A DNA stretch of 64,000 bases from Synechococcus sp. CC9902 (GCF_000012505.1 NC_007513.1:992001-1056000), one strand, 5' to 3'. Positions 27,125 to 36,919 are shown, numbered from the stretch's first letter. Notes: generated by a model not told the origin, from the sequence alone. A program made the numbers and translations.

Positions 27125-27226
27125 GTGTTATTCACCGTTGCCTGGGCATCTCTTGCCGCCATGTTCAGCTTCTCGATTGCGATGGTGGTTTGGGGTCGTA
27201 ACGGTGACGGCACACTGAAATTCTGA
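27125..27226 (+). CDS. petN: Cytochrome b6f complex subunit VIII (PetN)
   Basis: A 33-aa single-helix subunit of the cytochrome b6f complex, needed for its assembly. The sequence (V/M)[12 protein letters not shown]...[11 protein letters not shown] is the conserved PetN pattern. GTG start at 27,125. It is divergent from clpS, with a 70-base shared promoter region. A 49-aa membrane protein follows after seven bases. Confidence 0.97.
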   Translation: MLFTVAWASLAAMFSFSIAMVVWGRNGDGTLKF

Positions 27227-27233
27227 TCGCACG

Positions 27234-27383
27234 GTGCTTTCAGATTCACCGTTGTTAAGCCAATCCTTAGCAATAGCAGCAACGTTTTTGCTGGTTTTTG
27301 TCAGTGTTTCAGTGATTTATCTCTCCGCCGTTGAATGGCGGGATCGCCGTCGCAGGCAAGTCCCTTCTCGCTCTAGCCGTTGA
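27234..27383 (+). CDS. Small membrane protein downstream of petN, 49 aa
   Basis: GTG start, one hydrophobic helix (about residues 11-31), then EWRDRRRRQ and a basic, Ser-rich tail. It begins seven bases after petN and its TGA overlaps the TTG that could start the next gene (TTGA), so it probably belongs to a petN transcript. Positive-inside reasoning puts the basic tail on the cytoplasmic side. No family known to me. Confidence 0.65.
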   Translation: MLSDSPLLSQSLAIAATFLLVFVSVSVIYLSAVEWRDRRRRQVPSRSSR

Positions 27384-28756
27384 CGTTGATGGTCCCCCGT
27401 AGTTTTCGGGACCATCCGATTACAGCGTCTCTTATTGCTCTGTCGATCGCTGCGTCTGCAGCGGGATTCTTTGCATCGGGGCGTTGGCTGTCGCCCAGAT
27501 TTTCCGATCAAGGAAGCCTGCTTTTTTTTCTAAGGGAATCGCGCTTAATCCAGAGTTTCAACGTGGATTCCGCGCAGTCTCCCCCAGATGTTTGGCAGCG
27601 ACGCCTTGGTGCGACCGCTGCAAATCAACGATGGCAGTCATCGGTCGGACATCGCTGGTGGATGGTGTGGCTCCAAGATGGAGCACCGTTGATGGTGCTC
27701 CATCGAACAAAGGCCAGTGAGCCTTCAAGGGTTTCATCGTTGTTCCCAGATGTCGAACTCTTCTTCGCAGACGAGCTTCATCGAAAAAGCTTTTTCTCCA
27801 AACGTCCTTCTAGATCTCTAACGCCCTCCGGCCTTGAAAAAGAGTGCATTGATCAGCTGATCAGATCCCCTGCAGTTGCTTGGAATCCCTCGGGTTTATC
27901 CGCTATCGCAGGACCTCTTGCCTTTGCGTTGAATAGCGGTTCCCATGGCTGCCTAAAGCTCACGTTGGATCAAGGTCGACTGTTGCTCCTCGATGGATCG
28001 ATCTCGTCAAGACCCCTGTCTTCAGCTCCACCGTCCTTAAGGCGTCCCCCTGGCATTGAATCCGCGTTTCAGACGTTCGTTGGTGACTCGCCGACGAACA
28101 ATCGGCTTGCTCTTCATTGGCAAGGAGCTTCAACAAAGCCGCTCTTCTCCTCACTTCTTCAACGCCGATTGATTTCGGATGTAATTGAAAAAACCTACGG
28201 CCTCGCTCCAGATTTTCAGGCTGCATGGTCACGAGCGCCCATGGATTTACAGGCTCAACTCAAGAATGATGGTGGATTTAAGGCATCACTTCAGCTCACC
28301 TTGGCGTTCCATGCTCAACAAGCTGAAACCCTTCAATCGGGGTTGGCGTCCGTGGCCTCAAATCTTGAACAGCGAGGTTTTAGGCCTCAGGTGAGTCCGT
28401 CAGCTGCTGAAACGGACAATGGTCAATCAACCGCTGTGATCTGGAAAGGGGCAAACCAGAACGTTTTGGGACGTTGGTCCGTGGAGTCGCCCAGGCCAGA
28501 TCAGATCTCGCTTCGACTATCCCTGGGTGGTCCGCTAGACACTGGTCTTCCACCTTTGAAACTGAAGCCCAAGTCGGGATTAAGCATTCGCTTTGATGCC
28601 AAGCAGCTGCGCGAAATGGGTTGGTTGAAGGCAACATGGCCTTTCTTGGTGCAACAAGCAGGCCAAGGCGAGCTTCTGATCAAGCCGATGCTGGGCAGCA
28701 GATCTGGCCAAGCAGACACCTGGTACTGGATCAAAGGTCAGCTTTCGCTGCGTTGA
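27380..28756 (+). CDS. Membrane-anchored hypothetical protein, 458 aa
   Basis: An N-terminal hydrophobic segment (about residues 14-34) is an uncleaved anchor or signal, followed by a large extracytoplasmic domain. The domain is rich in beta-like alternation, with repeated LR/LS patterns towards the end. It faintly recalls cyanobacterial DUF3352 proteins, but I cannot confirm that. Start may be TTG 27,380, overlapping the upstream stop, or ATG 27,389 (MVPRSF). It ends 19 bases inside the convergent thf1. Confidence 0.7.
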   Translation: MTLMVPRSFRDHPITASLIALSIAASAAGFFASGRWLSPRFSDQGSLLFFLRESRLIQSFNVDSAQSPPDVWQRRLGATAANQRWQSSVGHRWWMVWLQDGAPLMVLHRTKASEPSRVSSLFPDVELFFADELHRKSFFSKRPSRSLTPSGLEKECIDQLIRSPAVAWNPSGLSAIAGPLAFALNSGSHGCLKLTLDQGRLLLLDGSISSRPLSSAPPSLRRPPGIESAFQTFVGDSPTNNRLALHWQGASTKPLFSSLLQRRLISDVIEKTYGLAPDFQAAWSRAPMDLQAQLKNDGGFKASLQLTLAFHAQQAETLQSGLASVASNLEQRGFRPQVSPSAAETDNGQSTAVIWKGANQNVLGRWSVESPRPDQISLRLSLGGPLDTGLPPLKLKPKSGLSIRFDAKQLREMGWLKATWPFLVQQAGQGELLIKPMLGSRSGQADTWYWIKGQLSLR

Positions 28757-29385
28757 GCCTGTTCTGCCTGACGACGCTCTTTCTTACGACGTTCTGCTGC
28801 GATCGTTTCCTGGACGAGCTCGATAGCTGCGGACATGCGCTCACTGTTGGACGCAAACAGGCTGAGATCCTTTTCGACTCTCTCTGCAGGGAAGTTGAGG
28901 GCCGTCGAAAGCTCTTTACAGCGTTTGCGTAAATCAGCTTCATCTGGTTGATCAGCATCACCCTTGGCTTCCTCAAAGAGCCGGAGGACGCCAATGGCCA
29001 TCAGCCTTGAGTAGTGACTTCCTTCACCAAGCTTTTGCCCAGCTAGGTGAGAGTCCATCGCGTCGACGGATTCAGTTTTGGCGGCATCAATGCAGCGTTT
29101 GGATTCTTTCCGAAAGGTGTTGGCGTCGTACCCGTTGCTGCTGCAGAGGGCGTCAAGAAGGCCGGTGATGTGCTCTTCAGGGCGATATCCCGCGGAGAAC
29201 GTGTCGAAAACCGTGCACAAGCCCACAGCGAAAAGTGGGGTGGTCTTAAAGCTGCTCTGATGGCTCAGAAGGTGCAGCTCCACAAGCAATTCATCGGCCA
29301 GTCGCCGGTAGAGCGGTGCAATGACATGTGGGAAGGCCTGGTGAAACGCCCGCTTGCTGTCTGCGATGGTCTGACGTTCGCCCAA
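28738..29385 (-). CDS. thf1: Thylakoid formation/photosystem II biogenesis protein Psb29 (Thf1)
   Basis: The family pattern [37 protein letters not shown] and [10 protein letters not shown] is complete, with a C-terminal coiled coil rich in Glu/Arg. Thf1 associates with photosystem II and FtsH proteases and is needed for PSII repair and normal thylakoids. The likely start is TTG 29,385, which gives the usual 215 aa and has GGGAAG about six bases upstream; the open frame continues to 29,517 but would run into the clpP leader. Confidence 0.95.
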   Translation of the reverse strand: MGERQTIADSKRAFHQAFPHVIAPLYRRLADELLVELHLLSHQSSFKTTPLFAVGLCTVFDTFSAGYRPEEHITGLLDALCSSNGYDANTFRKESKRCIDAAKTESVDAMDSHLAGQKLGEGSHYSRLMAIGVLRLFEEAKGDADQPDEADLRKRCKELSTALNFPAERVEKDLSLFASNSERMSAAIELVQETIAAERRKKERRQAEQAQRSES

Positions 29386-29464
29386 CGGTCGCTTCCCGAA
29401 TGAATGGCGAAACCCTAGCGTCGAAGCCGTCGCCGTTAGGATTATTGGGTTCGCTAATGGCCAA

Positions 29465-30058
29465 ATGATCCCCATCGTGATCGAGGAGTCCGGCCGGGGG
29501 GAAAGGGCCTTTGACATTTACTCGCGACTCCTTCGCGAGCGAATTATTTTTTTGGGTGAAGCCGTCACGAGTGATTCGGCCAATCGCATCGTTGCTCAGA
29601 TGCTGTTCCTCGAGGCAGAGGATCCCGAGAAAGACATTTATCTGTACATCAATTCCCCCGGTGGATCCGTTTACGACGGATTGGGAATTTTTGACACCAT
29701 GCAACACATCAAACCTGATGTGCAAACGGTTTGTGTTGGTCTTGCCGCAAGTATGGGGGCCTTCCTGCTTTGTGCAGGCACCAAAGGGAAGCGCAGCAGC
29801 CTTCAGCACTCCAGGATCATGATTCACCAGCCGCTGGGTGGAGCGAGCGGACAAGCCAGTGACATTCGGATTCAGGCTGATGAAATCCTCTACTTAAAGG
29901 ATCGCCTGAATACAGAGTTGTCTGACCGCACCGGTCAGCCCCTCGACCGCATTCAGGAAGATACTGACCGTGATTTCTTCATGTCCCCCGGTGAAGCCGT
30001 GAGTTACGGATTGATTGATTCCGTGATCGACAAACGTCCTGTACAAGCTGTGGCTTGA
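29465..30058 (+). CDS. clpP: ATP-dependent Clp protease proteolytic subunit
   Basis: A 197-aa serine protease subunit. The catalytic triad is complete: Ser96 in AASMGAF, His121 in MIHQP, Asp170 in DTDRDFFM. It forms the tetradecameric chamber fed by ClpC/ClpX. The ATG start at 29,465 matches the cyanobacterial N-terminus [18 protein letters not shown]2256 gene overlaps or immediately follows its stop, and a strong terminator closes the pair. Confidence 0.97.
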   Translation: MIPIVIEESGRGERAFDIYSRLLRERIIFLGEAVTSDSANRIVAQMLFLEAEDPEKDIYLYINSPGGSVYDGLGIFDTMQHIKPDVQTVCVGLAASMGAFLLCAGTKGKRSSLQHSRIMIHQPLGGASGQASDIRIQADEILYLKDRLNTELSDRTGQPLDRIQEDTDRDFFMSPGEAVSYGLIDSVIDKRPVQAVA

Positions 30059-30066
30059 AAAATGGC

Positions 30067-30219
30067 TTGAGAAACACCCCACGTCCCTCCAAAATTTGTC
30101 CTGTTTGTCAGCGACCCTTCGAATGGCGAAAAGCATGGAAAAAATGTTGGGACGATGTGGTGTATTGCTCAGAGCGATGTAGACGTCGAAAAAATACAAT
30201 CAAATCAATGGGTGGTTAG
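30067..30219 (+). CDS. DUF2256 zinc-ribbon-like protein, 50 aa
   Basis: The frame encodes KICPVCQRPFEWRKAW, then KCWDDVVYCSERCRRR, the classic DUF2256 pattern with three CxxC/C pairs expected to bind zinc. DUF2256 proteins are often found near photolyase or cryptochrome genes; here it follows clpP. Start is TTG 30,067, or TTG 30,055, which would overlap the clpP stop (TTGA). Role unknown. Confidence 0.85.
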   Translation: MRNTPRPSKICPVCQRPFEWRKAWKKCWDDVVYCSERCRRRKNTIKSMGG

Positions 30220-30252
30220 TAATATATTGATGCAGCAAACACAAAAATGGTT

Positions 30253-30281
30253 AGCCCGATCACATTGTTGATCGGGCTTTT
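30253..30281 (+). terminator. Rho-independent terminator of clpP and DUF2256
   Basis: A perfect 10-bp stem AGCCCGATCA/TGATCGGGCT with a six-base loop is followed by TTTT. Confidence 0.9.
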
Positions 30282-30431
30282 ATGTGGTTTCAATTTTAGT
30301 CAATAGTATCTGCTCTAGATATTTTTGATTGTCTTGATTGTCTCGAGTTTGTCATTGTTTATAAGGTATCGGGATGATTGCCCGTCAGGTGCTTGCCCGA
30401 CCGTTCCTTTGGAGACGACATGATTTTCCAT

Positions 30432-30464
30432 TAAAATTCCCCAGCTATTTCGCAACAGCTGGGG
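30432..30464 (-). terminator. Terminator of ftsH
   Basis: The stem CCCCAGCT/AGCTGGGG, read on the minus strand downstream of ftsH, is followed by an AATTTTAAT tail. Weaker T-tract than usual. Confidence 0.7.
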
Positions 30465-30495
30465 GAAGTAATGGATGGAAAATAATTCCTGGGAA

Positions 30496-32424
30496 TCAGT
30501 TCAGAATTGGCACTGTGCGGTCCTTTTCAGGGACTGAAGTGAATTCAGCAACGATTGATTTGAATTCGTCGCCATCCATTGTCTCTTTCTCAATCAATAT
30601 TTCAACCAATTGGTCCATTGCTTCTCGGTTGGCTGCAACGAGGGCAACAGTTTCTTCATAACAGCGCTTAACCATGCTGCGAACTTGTGTATCCACCTGT
30701 TGAGAAATCGATTCGGAAATTTCACTGCGAGACATCAAATCTCTACCAAGGAAGACTTCCTGACCACCGCCCTCAAGGGCAACAGGTCCAAGATCACTCA
30801 TGCCAAGCCGCGTCACCATATTGCGGGCCATCGAGGCGACCTGTTGGATGTCGCTACCGGCACCGGTGGTGATTTCCTGGGAACCAAACACCACGTCTTC
30901 GGCAGCACGACCACCCAGGGCACCCATGATGCGTGCCTTGAGCTGGGCGCGGGTCACTAGGGTTTGCTCTTCGTCCGGAGAGAACCAGGTCAGGCCTTGG
31001 GCTTGGCCGCGGGGCACAAGGGTGACTTTTTGGACAGGGTCATGGGCTTTGACCAGAGTTCCGATAAGTGCATGACCCACTTCGTGATAAGCAATTAGCC
31101 GCTTGCTGCGTCCATCGGTGAGAGGACGACCTTCCATGCCAGCGATGATGCGGTCAACAGCATCATCAATTTCACTCAGACCAATTGATTCCTTTCTGCG
31201 GCGTGCCGTCAAGATTGCCGCCTCGTTCATCAAGTTGGCGAGATCTGCACCCGTGAAACCAGGAGTACGTCGAGCAATACTTTCAAGTGATAGTTCACCA
31301 TCGAGTTTCTTATTTTTAGAGTGGACAGCAAGAATGGCAAGGCGACCTTTGATATCTGGTGCATCAACAGTGACTTGACGATCAAATCGACCTGGACGCA
31401 ATAACGCCGAATCAAGAACATCAGGACGGTTTGTTGCCGCGATAATGATGATTCCATTATTTCCTTCGAAACCATCCATTTCTGTGAGGAGTTGGTTGAG
31501 AGTTTGTTCTCTCTCGTCGTTGCCACCGCCGACACCAGCGCCGCGTTGACGACCAACGGCATCAATCTCATCAATAAAAATCAAGCAAGGACTGTTTTCT
31601 TTGGCCTTTTTGAACAGATCGCGCACACGGCTGGCACCAACGCCAACAAACATTTCAACAAACTCAGAACCCGACAGGGCAAAGAACGGAACTCCAGCTT
31701 CTCCGGCAATGGCTTTGGCTAACAACGTTTTGCCAGTACCTGGAGGTCCGACAAGTAGGAGTCCCCGAGGGATTTGAGCTCCGACAGATGTGAAGCGTTC
31801 AGGCTGCTTCAGGAACGTGACAACCTCTTCGAGTTCTTGCTTGGCTTCTGTGACGCCAGCAACGTCGTCGAACATCACGCCGGTCTCGGCTTCCATCATG
31901 AACTTGGCCTTGCTCTTGCCAAATTGCATGGCCTGACCAGGGCCGCCGGGCATGTTGCTATTGCGGCGAGCCAAAAAGATCAGGGATCCGATCAGCAGCA
32001 ATGGGAACAACAAATTGCCCAAAAGACCCAGCGCTGGCGGAGTGCTCTTGGGGGGGTGCACATCAAAGCTGATGCCTTCTTCCTTCAAGGTGTTGATCAA
32101 CTCAGGGGCTAAACCTGGGAGATCGACGCGTAAACGCTGGACGCGGTTATCTAAATCTGGATCGACAGCTTCAACTACGGCATTACGACCACCGTCGTAG
32201 ATATCAACAGCCGTGATGCGACCTGCTTCCACGTAATCCAGGAAACGGCCGTAGCTCATCCTCGCGACAGCGGCGTTACGCGGAGCAACCGTGGGGCTGT
32301 TGCCACCACCGTTGTTTTGGCTCATGCCATTCATCCCGCCGTTGCTAAGGACCTGCCAGCCGATCAGCAGCACAACGCCAATCGGCAAAAGCCATAGGGC
32401 AAGGAGGCGCCAGCGCTGATTCAT
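30496..32424 (-). CDS. ftsH: FtsH zinc metalloprotease
   Basis: A 642-aa membrane AAA protease. Two membrane segments (about 8-24 and 135-152) flank a lumenal/periplasmic domain. Walker A GPPGTGKT is at 226-233, Walker B IFIDEID follows, then the SRH region and the zinc motif HEVGH (near residue 450), the usual cyanobacterial variant of HEAGH. FtsH removes damaged D1 in photosystem II repair. A terminator follows the gene. Confidence 0.97.
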   Translation of the reverse strand: MNQRWRLLALWLLPIGVVLLIGWQVLSNGGMNGMSQNNGGGNSPTVAPRNAAVARMSYGRFLDYVEAGRITAVDIYDGGRNAVVEAVDPDLDNRVQRLRVDLPGLAPELINTLKEEGISFDVHPPKSTPPALGLLGNLLFPLLLIGSLIFLARRNSNMPGGPGQAMQFGKSKAKFMMEAETGVMFDDVAGVTEAKQELEEVVTFLKQPERFTSVGAQIPRGLLLVGPPGTGKTLLAKAIAGEAGVPFFALSGSEFVEMFVGVGASRVRDLFKKAKENSPCLIFIDEIDAVGRQRGAGVGGGNDEREQTLNQLLTEMDGFEGNNGIIIIAATNRPDVLDSALLRPGRFDRQVTVDAPDIKGRLAILAVHSKNKKLDGELSLESIARRTPGFTGADLANLMNEAAILTARRRKESIGLSEIDDAVDRIIAGMEGRPLTDGRSKRLIAYHEVGHALIGTLVKAHDPVQKVTLVPRGQAQGLTWFSPDEEQTLVTRAQLKARIMGALGGRAAEDVVFGSQEITTGAGSDIQQVASMARNMVTRLGMSDLGPVALEGGGQEVFLGRDLMSRSEISESISQQVDTQVRSMVKRCYEETVALVAANREAMDQLVEILIEKETMDGDEFKSIVAEFTSVPEKDRTVPILN

Positions 32425-32481
32425 GAGCCTGATTAAGAATGATTGAGTGTAAAGGGAATTAGTGGATTCCCGAGGGCGTCC

Positions 32482-33711
32482 CTAAAGGCTTCTCAGCGCA
32501 ACGATTGGATCGAGGCGAGCTGCCCGTCGTGCAGGAACAACACCAAAAAACAAACCAATCGATCCCGATAGGCCAACTGTGATCAGAACCATGCCTGTGC
32601 CAATGCTCGCTGGGAGAGGGGTTACAGCTGCCACTAAACCAACGGCACCAAGACCGACGGCTGTTCCGATCACTCCACCAAGGCTGGAAAGAACCAACGA
32701 CTCCACCAAAAATTGTTGGAGCACATCGCTGCTCCGAGCCCCAAGCGCTTTGCGTAAGCCGATTTCCTCGGTGCGTTCACTCACCGACACCAACATGATG
32801 TTCATGATGCCGATGCCTCCTACGAGCAGGGAAATCCCACCGATGGAGGCGAGCATCAACGTCAGTCCACCAGTAATGGTTCCGACAATCGTTAAGGCAT
32901 CTTTTTGAGATCGAACAGCAAAGTCGTCGTCTCGAAGGATTCGATGGCGTTGACGCAAGAGATTCGTGATTTGAAATTTGGCAGCCCCGGTGCTTTTGTC
33001 GTTTTTGGCTTCAACGCTGATAAAACTCAAGCTGATGCCGTAGGTGGGATCCCGGCCGGTGAGGCGATTCACCATCGTGCTCAACGGGATGTAAGCGTTT
33101 TCGTCTTGATTGCTCCCGAATACGGCACCCTTGGGTGCCATTACTCCGATCACTTCAAACGCCTGGCTGCCAATTCGAACCTGTTGGCCGATGGCATCGC
33201 CGGTTGGAAAGAGCTTCGTCCTTAGGTCTGGACCAAGGGCCACCACAGCTCTCGCGGCTTGCTCGTCTTGGCTGTTGACAAACCGTCCGCTCGCGATTTC
33301 GAAGCTACGAACGGGTACAAAATCTGCGGTTACTCCTGAGATCGAACTGGTGGCACTTCGGGCGCCCGCTTGAACCACTTGGCTGCTTGTGATCTGTGGA
33401 GCGACGCGTTTGACGCTTGGCACCTGTTCTGCAATCGCTGTTGCGTCTTCCAGAACCAAGGTTTTAGGAAAAGCGACACCGCGCCGTCGGGTGTCGTTAT
33501 TCCCAGGAACGACAAATAAAACGTTGGCCCCGAGGTTGCTGAGCTGCTCTTCGGCGAGCCCTTGAGCCCCTCGACCCACTCCCACCAGCGTGATGACAGA
33601 CGCGTTGCCAATCACGATGCCCACCATCGTGAGCAAGCTGCGTAGGCGATTCGTCCGCAGCGTCGTCAACGCCATCCGAACGGTTTCCGTTGACTTCATC
33701 CGACGGACCAT
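32482..33711 (-). CDS. MacB/DevC-type ABC transporter permease (FtsX domain)
   Basis: A 409-aa permease: an N-terminal membrane helix within MVGIVIGNASVITLVGVG, a MacB periplasmic domain (about 50-270), and an FtsX domain with three helices containing GGIGIMNIMLVSVSERTEEIGLRKALGA. Such permeases pair with a MacB-like ATPase and sometimes HlyD-like proteins for export or lipoprotein handling. No ATPase is next to it. It lies 57 bases after ftsH's start region, on the same strand, and 13 bases beyond pyk's stop, so it may share a transcript with pyk. Confidence 0.88.
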   Translation of the reverse strand: MVRRMKSTETVRMALTTLRTNRLRSLLTMVGIVIGNASVITLVGVGRGAQGLAEEQLSNLGANVLFVVPGNNDTRRRGVAFPKTLVLEDATAIAEQVPSVKRVAPQITSSQVVQAGARSATSSISGVTADFVPVRSFEIASGRFVNSQDEQAARAVVALGPDLRTKLFPTGDAIGQQVRIGSQAFEVIGVMAPKGAVFGSNQDENAYIPLSTMVNRLTGRDPTYGISLSFISVEAKNDKSTGAAKFQITNLLRQRHRILRDDDFAVRSQKDALTIVGTITGGLTLMLASIGGISLLVGGIGIMNIMLVSVSERTEEIGLRKALGARSSDVLQQFLVESLVLSSLGGVIGTAVGLGAVGLVAAVTPLPASIGTGMVLITVGLSGSIGLFFGVVPARRAARLDPIVALRSL

Positions 33712-33724
33712 CGCTTATTGGGCC

Positions 33725-35176
33725 CTAGAAGAAACTGCAGTCGTCGGCCGAGGTCACGACACCGACCTTCACCAAATCGGTGGAACCCGAGACCCCGGAA
33801 TGGGTTCCTGCCGTTTGGACCACCAAATCTCCTTCTTTCAAGAGCTTGAGGTCTTTGGCTTTTCGCATGGCGGTAATAAAAGTTGCTGTTGTATCAGGCT
33901 CTTCTGGCACAACAAGGGGTGTCACACCCCAAACGAGTTGCAATCGACACGCTACGGATTTATCGGGGGTGACCGCAAGAATCGGTGCTGCCGGCCTGAA
34001 TTTGCTCACGTTGTGGGCCGTTGCTCCAGTTTTGGTGAGGGGAATGATGGCGGCCGCGTTGAGCTGACTGGCAATGGTGCTAACAGCACCGCTTAAGGCA
34101 TTGGGGATCGTGGACGGGAGGTGGCTGTCAATCGACCGCTCTGGGTAATCCTTTTCGATTCGCCGGGCAATGGTGGCCATGGTCTGCACCGCTTCAACAG
34201 GGAAATCGCCAACCGCCGTTTCGTTGGAGAGCATGACCGCATCGGTGCCATCGAGGATCGCGTTAGCAACGTCGCTCACCTCAGCCCGCGTTGGCCGAGG
34301 ACTCGATGCCATGGAATCGAGCATCTGCGTTGCGGTGATGATCGGAATCCCAAGACTGTTGGCCTTGCGAATCAGCTCTTTCTGCAAGAGGGGAACTTCT
34401 TCTGCGGGCATCTCAACGCCGAGATCGCCTCGGGCCACCATCACCCCATCACAGAGGGGAAGAATCGCATCGATCTGATCGATGGCTTCAAATTTTTCGA
34501 TCTTGGCCACGACTGGGGTTTCGTGGCCGTGTTGGCGAATGAGACCACGAATTTCTTCCATGTCGGATGGGTTGCGCACGAAGCTCAGGGCAACCCAATC
34601 CACCCCTTGGCTCAACCCGAAAGCGAGATCTTCTTTGTCCTTATCCGTTAACGCGCGAACCGATAACTGAACATCGGGGAAATTGACCCCCTTGTTGTTG
34701 GAGAGAACCCCTCCCACCGTGACGCTGCAATGGAGTGTTTGCTGCGATTGATCGACGCTTTCGACCTTCATCTCCACTCGCCCGTCATCCAAAAGAATGC
34801 GGCTTCCAGCGGTGACTTCATCCGCCAGTTTTGGGTAGGTGACAGTAGCGATGCTCTGATCGCAACTCACAGGCCTGGACGTGAGCGTAAAAGGATCGCC
34901 GTTGGCCAAGGTGATGGGTCCATCGGCAAAACGACCCAGTCGAATCTTTGGACCTTGGAGATCTTGGAGGATTCCGATGGTTTGCCCAAGCTCCTCGGAT
35001 ACTTGGCGAATGGTTTTGATTCGTTCGGCGTGATCGGCGTGATCGCCGTGGGAAAAGTTCAGACGAAACGTTGTGGCCCCAGCCCTGACAAGCTCTTTGA
35101 TCTGGTCCGGGCTTTCTGTGGCAGGACCGATCGTGGCCACGATTTTGGTTCGGCGGTTCAAATCGAACTGGCCCAT
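33725..35176 (-). CDS. pyk: Pyruvate kinase
   Basis: Converts phosphoenolpyruvate and ADP to pyruvate and ATP. From ATG 35,176 the protein is 483 aa. Marks: RRTKIVATIGPA, FRLNFSHGDH, LQDLQGPKIRLG, VVAKIE, MVARGDLGVE (catalytic region), and TATQMLDSM. The C-terminal allosteric domain is present. Upstream sequence in the same frame looks untranslated. It is divergent from the MazG-like gene. Confidence 0.97.
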   Translation of the reverse strand: MGQFDLNRRTKIVATIGPATESPDQIKELVRAGATTFRLNFSHGDHADHAERIKTIRQVSEELGQTIGILQDLQGPKIRLGRFADGPITLANGDPFTLTSRPVSCDQSIATVTYPKLADEVTAGSRILLDDGRVEMKVESVDQSQQTLHCSVTVGGVLSNNKGVNFPDVQLSVRALTDKDKEDLAFGLSQGVDWVALSFVRNPSDMEEIRGLIRQHGHETPVVAKIEKFEAIDQIDAILPLCDGVMVARGDLGVEMPAEEVPLLQKELIRKANSLGIPIITATQMLDSMASSPRPTRAEVSDVANAILDGTDAVMLSNETAVGDFPVEAVQTMATIARRIEKDYPERSIDSHLPSTIPNALSGAVSTIASQLNAAAIIPLTKTGATAHNVSKFRPAAPILAVTPDKSVACRLQLVWGVTPLVVPEEPDTTATFITAMRKAKDLKLLKEGDLVVQTAGTHSGVSGSTDLVKVGVVTSADDCSFF

Positions 35177-35233
35177 ATCGAGGCTGGAAATCCTTGCGGA
35201 AACTACCATCCGGGGCGATTCGACCACACCTTG

Positions 35234-35563
35234 ATGGATCTGAACGCGTATCAATCAGCGGCTCGTCAAACCGCCAGCTATCCCGATGTGGGCCGGAATC
35301 CCATCTATCCAACCCTTGGTCTGACTGGGGAGGCTGGAGAAGTGGCCGACAAAGTGAAGAAGGTCTTGCGGGATCAAGACGGGGTATTTGACGAATCAGC
35401 CCGTGAGGCGATCAAGCTTGAACTGGGTGACGTGCTTTGGTACATCGCGCAACTCTCCATGGAACTGGGCTATGACCTTGAGGATGTTGCTGCAGCGAAT
35501 CTCGCAAAATTGTCCAGTCGTGCGGCCCGTGGTCGCATCTCTGGCAGCGGCGACCAACGCTGA
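35234..35563 (+). CDS. MazG-like nucleotide pyrophosphohydrolase
   Basis: A 109-aa all-alpha NTP pyrophosphatase. The metal-binding pattern GEAGEVADKVKK and, further on, ELGDVLWYIA gives the EExxE...ExxD arrangement of this superfamily. It likely hydrolyses non-canonical or excess (d)NTPs. The ATG at 35,234 is chosen; the long upstream open frame is antisense to pyk. A secreted-protein gene starts ten bases after its stop. Confidence 0.88.
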   Translation: MDLNAYQSAARQTASYPDVGRNPIYPTLGLTGEAGEVADKVKKVLRDQDGVFDESAREAIKLELGDVLWYIAQLSMELGYDLEDVAAANLAKLSSRAARGRISGSGDQR

Positions 35564-35573
35564 TTTGAATTTG

Positions 35574-36044
35574 ATGCTGCGCCGATCGATTCGTTACTTC
35601 GTTGTTCTGGCCTGTGTGTTCACGTTGGCAATGCCGGCGATGGCGGCTGAACTTCAGCTAACCGGAGTTCACCTCGACACTTGCAATGAACAGGAGGGCG
35701 GCCAACCCGACTTCAAGCGTCCAATGGGTGCAAGTTGTTATGTGCTTCGTGGGGATGTTGAAAACCCCGGTCGCAAAGCGATCATCGACACCGATGTATT
35801 CGCCAGAATTTTGGATGCCAGTGGTGAACCGGTTCTCCAAAATCGAACTCGGGTTGGTTCCATTGGAGATGTTGAGCCTGGATCCCAACCCTTTGCCTTG
35901 AGGCTCACCGTTCCTGCAGGTACTCCCGGCCCGTTTGTAGTGAAAAACGCCAAAGCTCGTGGTTTTTCAGCTCCTGTGAGAACACGAGTCGCCGATGACG
36001 AAGATGATCTCCTCCCCCTTGAACGCCAAGTGGCTGTTAATTGA
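35574..36044 (+). CDS. Secreted hypothetical protein, 156 aa
   Basis: ATG 35,574 gives a clear signal peptide (LRRSIRYFVVLACVFTLAMPAMAA). The mature domain of about 130 aa is beta-rich with two Cys that could pair, and ends in an acidic patch (DDEDDLLP). No family recognised; it resembles Ig-like periplasmic domains in pattern only. Likely co-transcribed with the MazG-like gene. Confidence 0.7.
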   Translation: MLRRSIRYFVVLACVFTLAMPAMAAELQLTGVHLDTCNEQEGGQPDFKRPMGASCYVLRGDVENPGRKAIIDTDVFARILDASGEPVLQNRTRVGSIGDVEPGSQPFALRLTVPAGTPGPFVVKNAKARGFSAPVRTRVADDEDDLLPLERQVAVN

Positions 36045-36056
36045 ACCGAGCCACCT

Positions 36057-36353
36057 CTACCAGCTGCTGCCCGACATGAAAAATGCGCTGATCGATTGGT
36101 TCACCAAGCTTTGAAGCAGATTCAGGGCAAGAAATGCCAATAGGGCTGATAGATCAATCCCACCCAAGGGGGGAATCAGTCCTCGGAATGCATTGAGGTA
36201 GGGATCGGTAATGGCGCTAACGCTGCTTAAAACAGGATTGCTCCAGTCCAAATTTGGGAACCAGCTCAGAAGAACCCTGACGATTAGTACGAGGGAATAA
36301 ATCTGCAAGGTCTGCGCTAGCACCTGCAGCAACGAGACGGGGAGCATTTCCAT
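36057..36353 (-). CDS. YggT family membrane protein
   Basis: A 98-aa protein with the YggT signature LVLIVRVLLSWFPNLDWSNP and two membrane helices, plus DPYLNAFRGLIPPLGGIDLS. Cyanobacterial and plastid homologues (YlmG/CCB3) affect nucleoid distribution and cytochrome b6 heme attachment. The gene lies 24 bases after scpB on the same strand, suggesting one transcript. This pairing of YggT with a segregation protein is consistent with a nucleoid role. Confidence 0.9.
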   Translation of the reverse strand: MEMLPVSLLQVLAQTLQIYSLVLIVRVLLSWFPNLDWSNPVLSSVSAITDPYLNAFRGLIPPLGGIDLSALLAFLALNLLQSLVNQSISAFFMSGSSW

Positions 36354-36377
36354 GACGTGACCTGATCTACGACAACT

Positions 36378-36875
36378 TTATGCAGCCTCCGCCAGATCGG
36401 TTGCACCTAAGTCAGGAAGTACGGAGAAGGTGCGGTGGAATTTCTCCGTCAGAGTGATCCAATACGACCGGCCATCATTTTGTCGACGCCGCTCGATGAA
36501 CTCTTGTGCCAGCAGTTCCTTGATGTGGTCATAGGCCCCAGATCCCCGCAGGTCGACCAGATCTGATTGAAGAATTCGCTTCTTTAAAGCAATCGTGGCG
36601 AGAGTCCGAAGCGTTGCCGTCGAGAGATTCACGGGCAAAAGGTCCTTCACCAAATCGCCAAGCCCCGCACGCAATTGAAGACCAAACCGACCGTTCTGAT
36701 GAACGATTTCAAGTGCCGACTCTCGTTGGGCGTACGAGGTTGTCAGAGCAATAAGCGCCTCTTCAACCTCTTTTCGCTCCACCTGGGAAAGCTCAGCGAG
36801 TTCGCCCACGCTTACTGGACGACCCTTGAGATAAAGAATCGCCTCCAAACGAGTGGTTAGGGACGGGGACGTCAT
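36378..36875 (-). CDS. scpB: Segregation and condensation protein ScpB
   Basis: A 165-aa kleisin-interacting protein made of two winged helices. Patterns: LEAILYLKGRPVSVGELAEL near the start, then ALKKRILQSDLVDLRGSGAYDHIKELL, matching ScpB. It forms the SMC-ScpA-ScpB complex in chromosome segregation. ATG start. YggT follows and ilvA lies upstream, reading in the same direction with a 44-base gap. Confidence 0.92.
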   Translation of the reverse strand: MTSPSLTTRLEAILYLKGRPVSVGELAELSQVERKEVEEALIALTTSYAQRESALEIVHQNGRFGLQLRAGLGDLVKDLLPVNLSTATLRTLATIALKKRILQSDLVDLRGSGAYDHIKELLAQEFIERRRQNDGRSYWITLTEKFHRTFSVLPDLGATDLAEAA

Positions 36876-36919
36876 CTCAAGCTCTACCCCTTAATTCACT
36901 CAACGTACCGCTTAGTTCC

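Noticed and set aside
30374-30661. Rightward frame of 95 codons beside ftsH
   Set aside because: It overlaps the ftsH 3' end and terminator in antisense and shows no protein family or ribosome-binding site.
34730-35233. Long open frame in front of the MazG-like gene
   Set aside because: It is antisense to pyk, whose pyruvate kinase motifs are complete; the family N-terminus of MazG-like proteins starts at 35,234.
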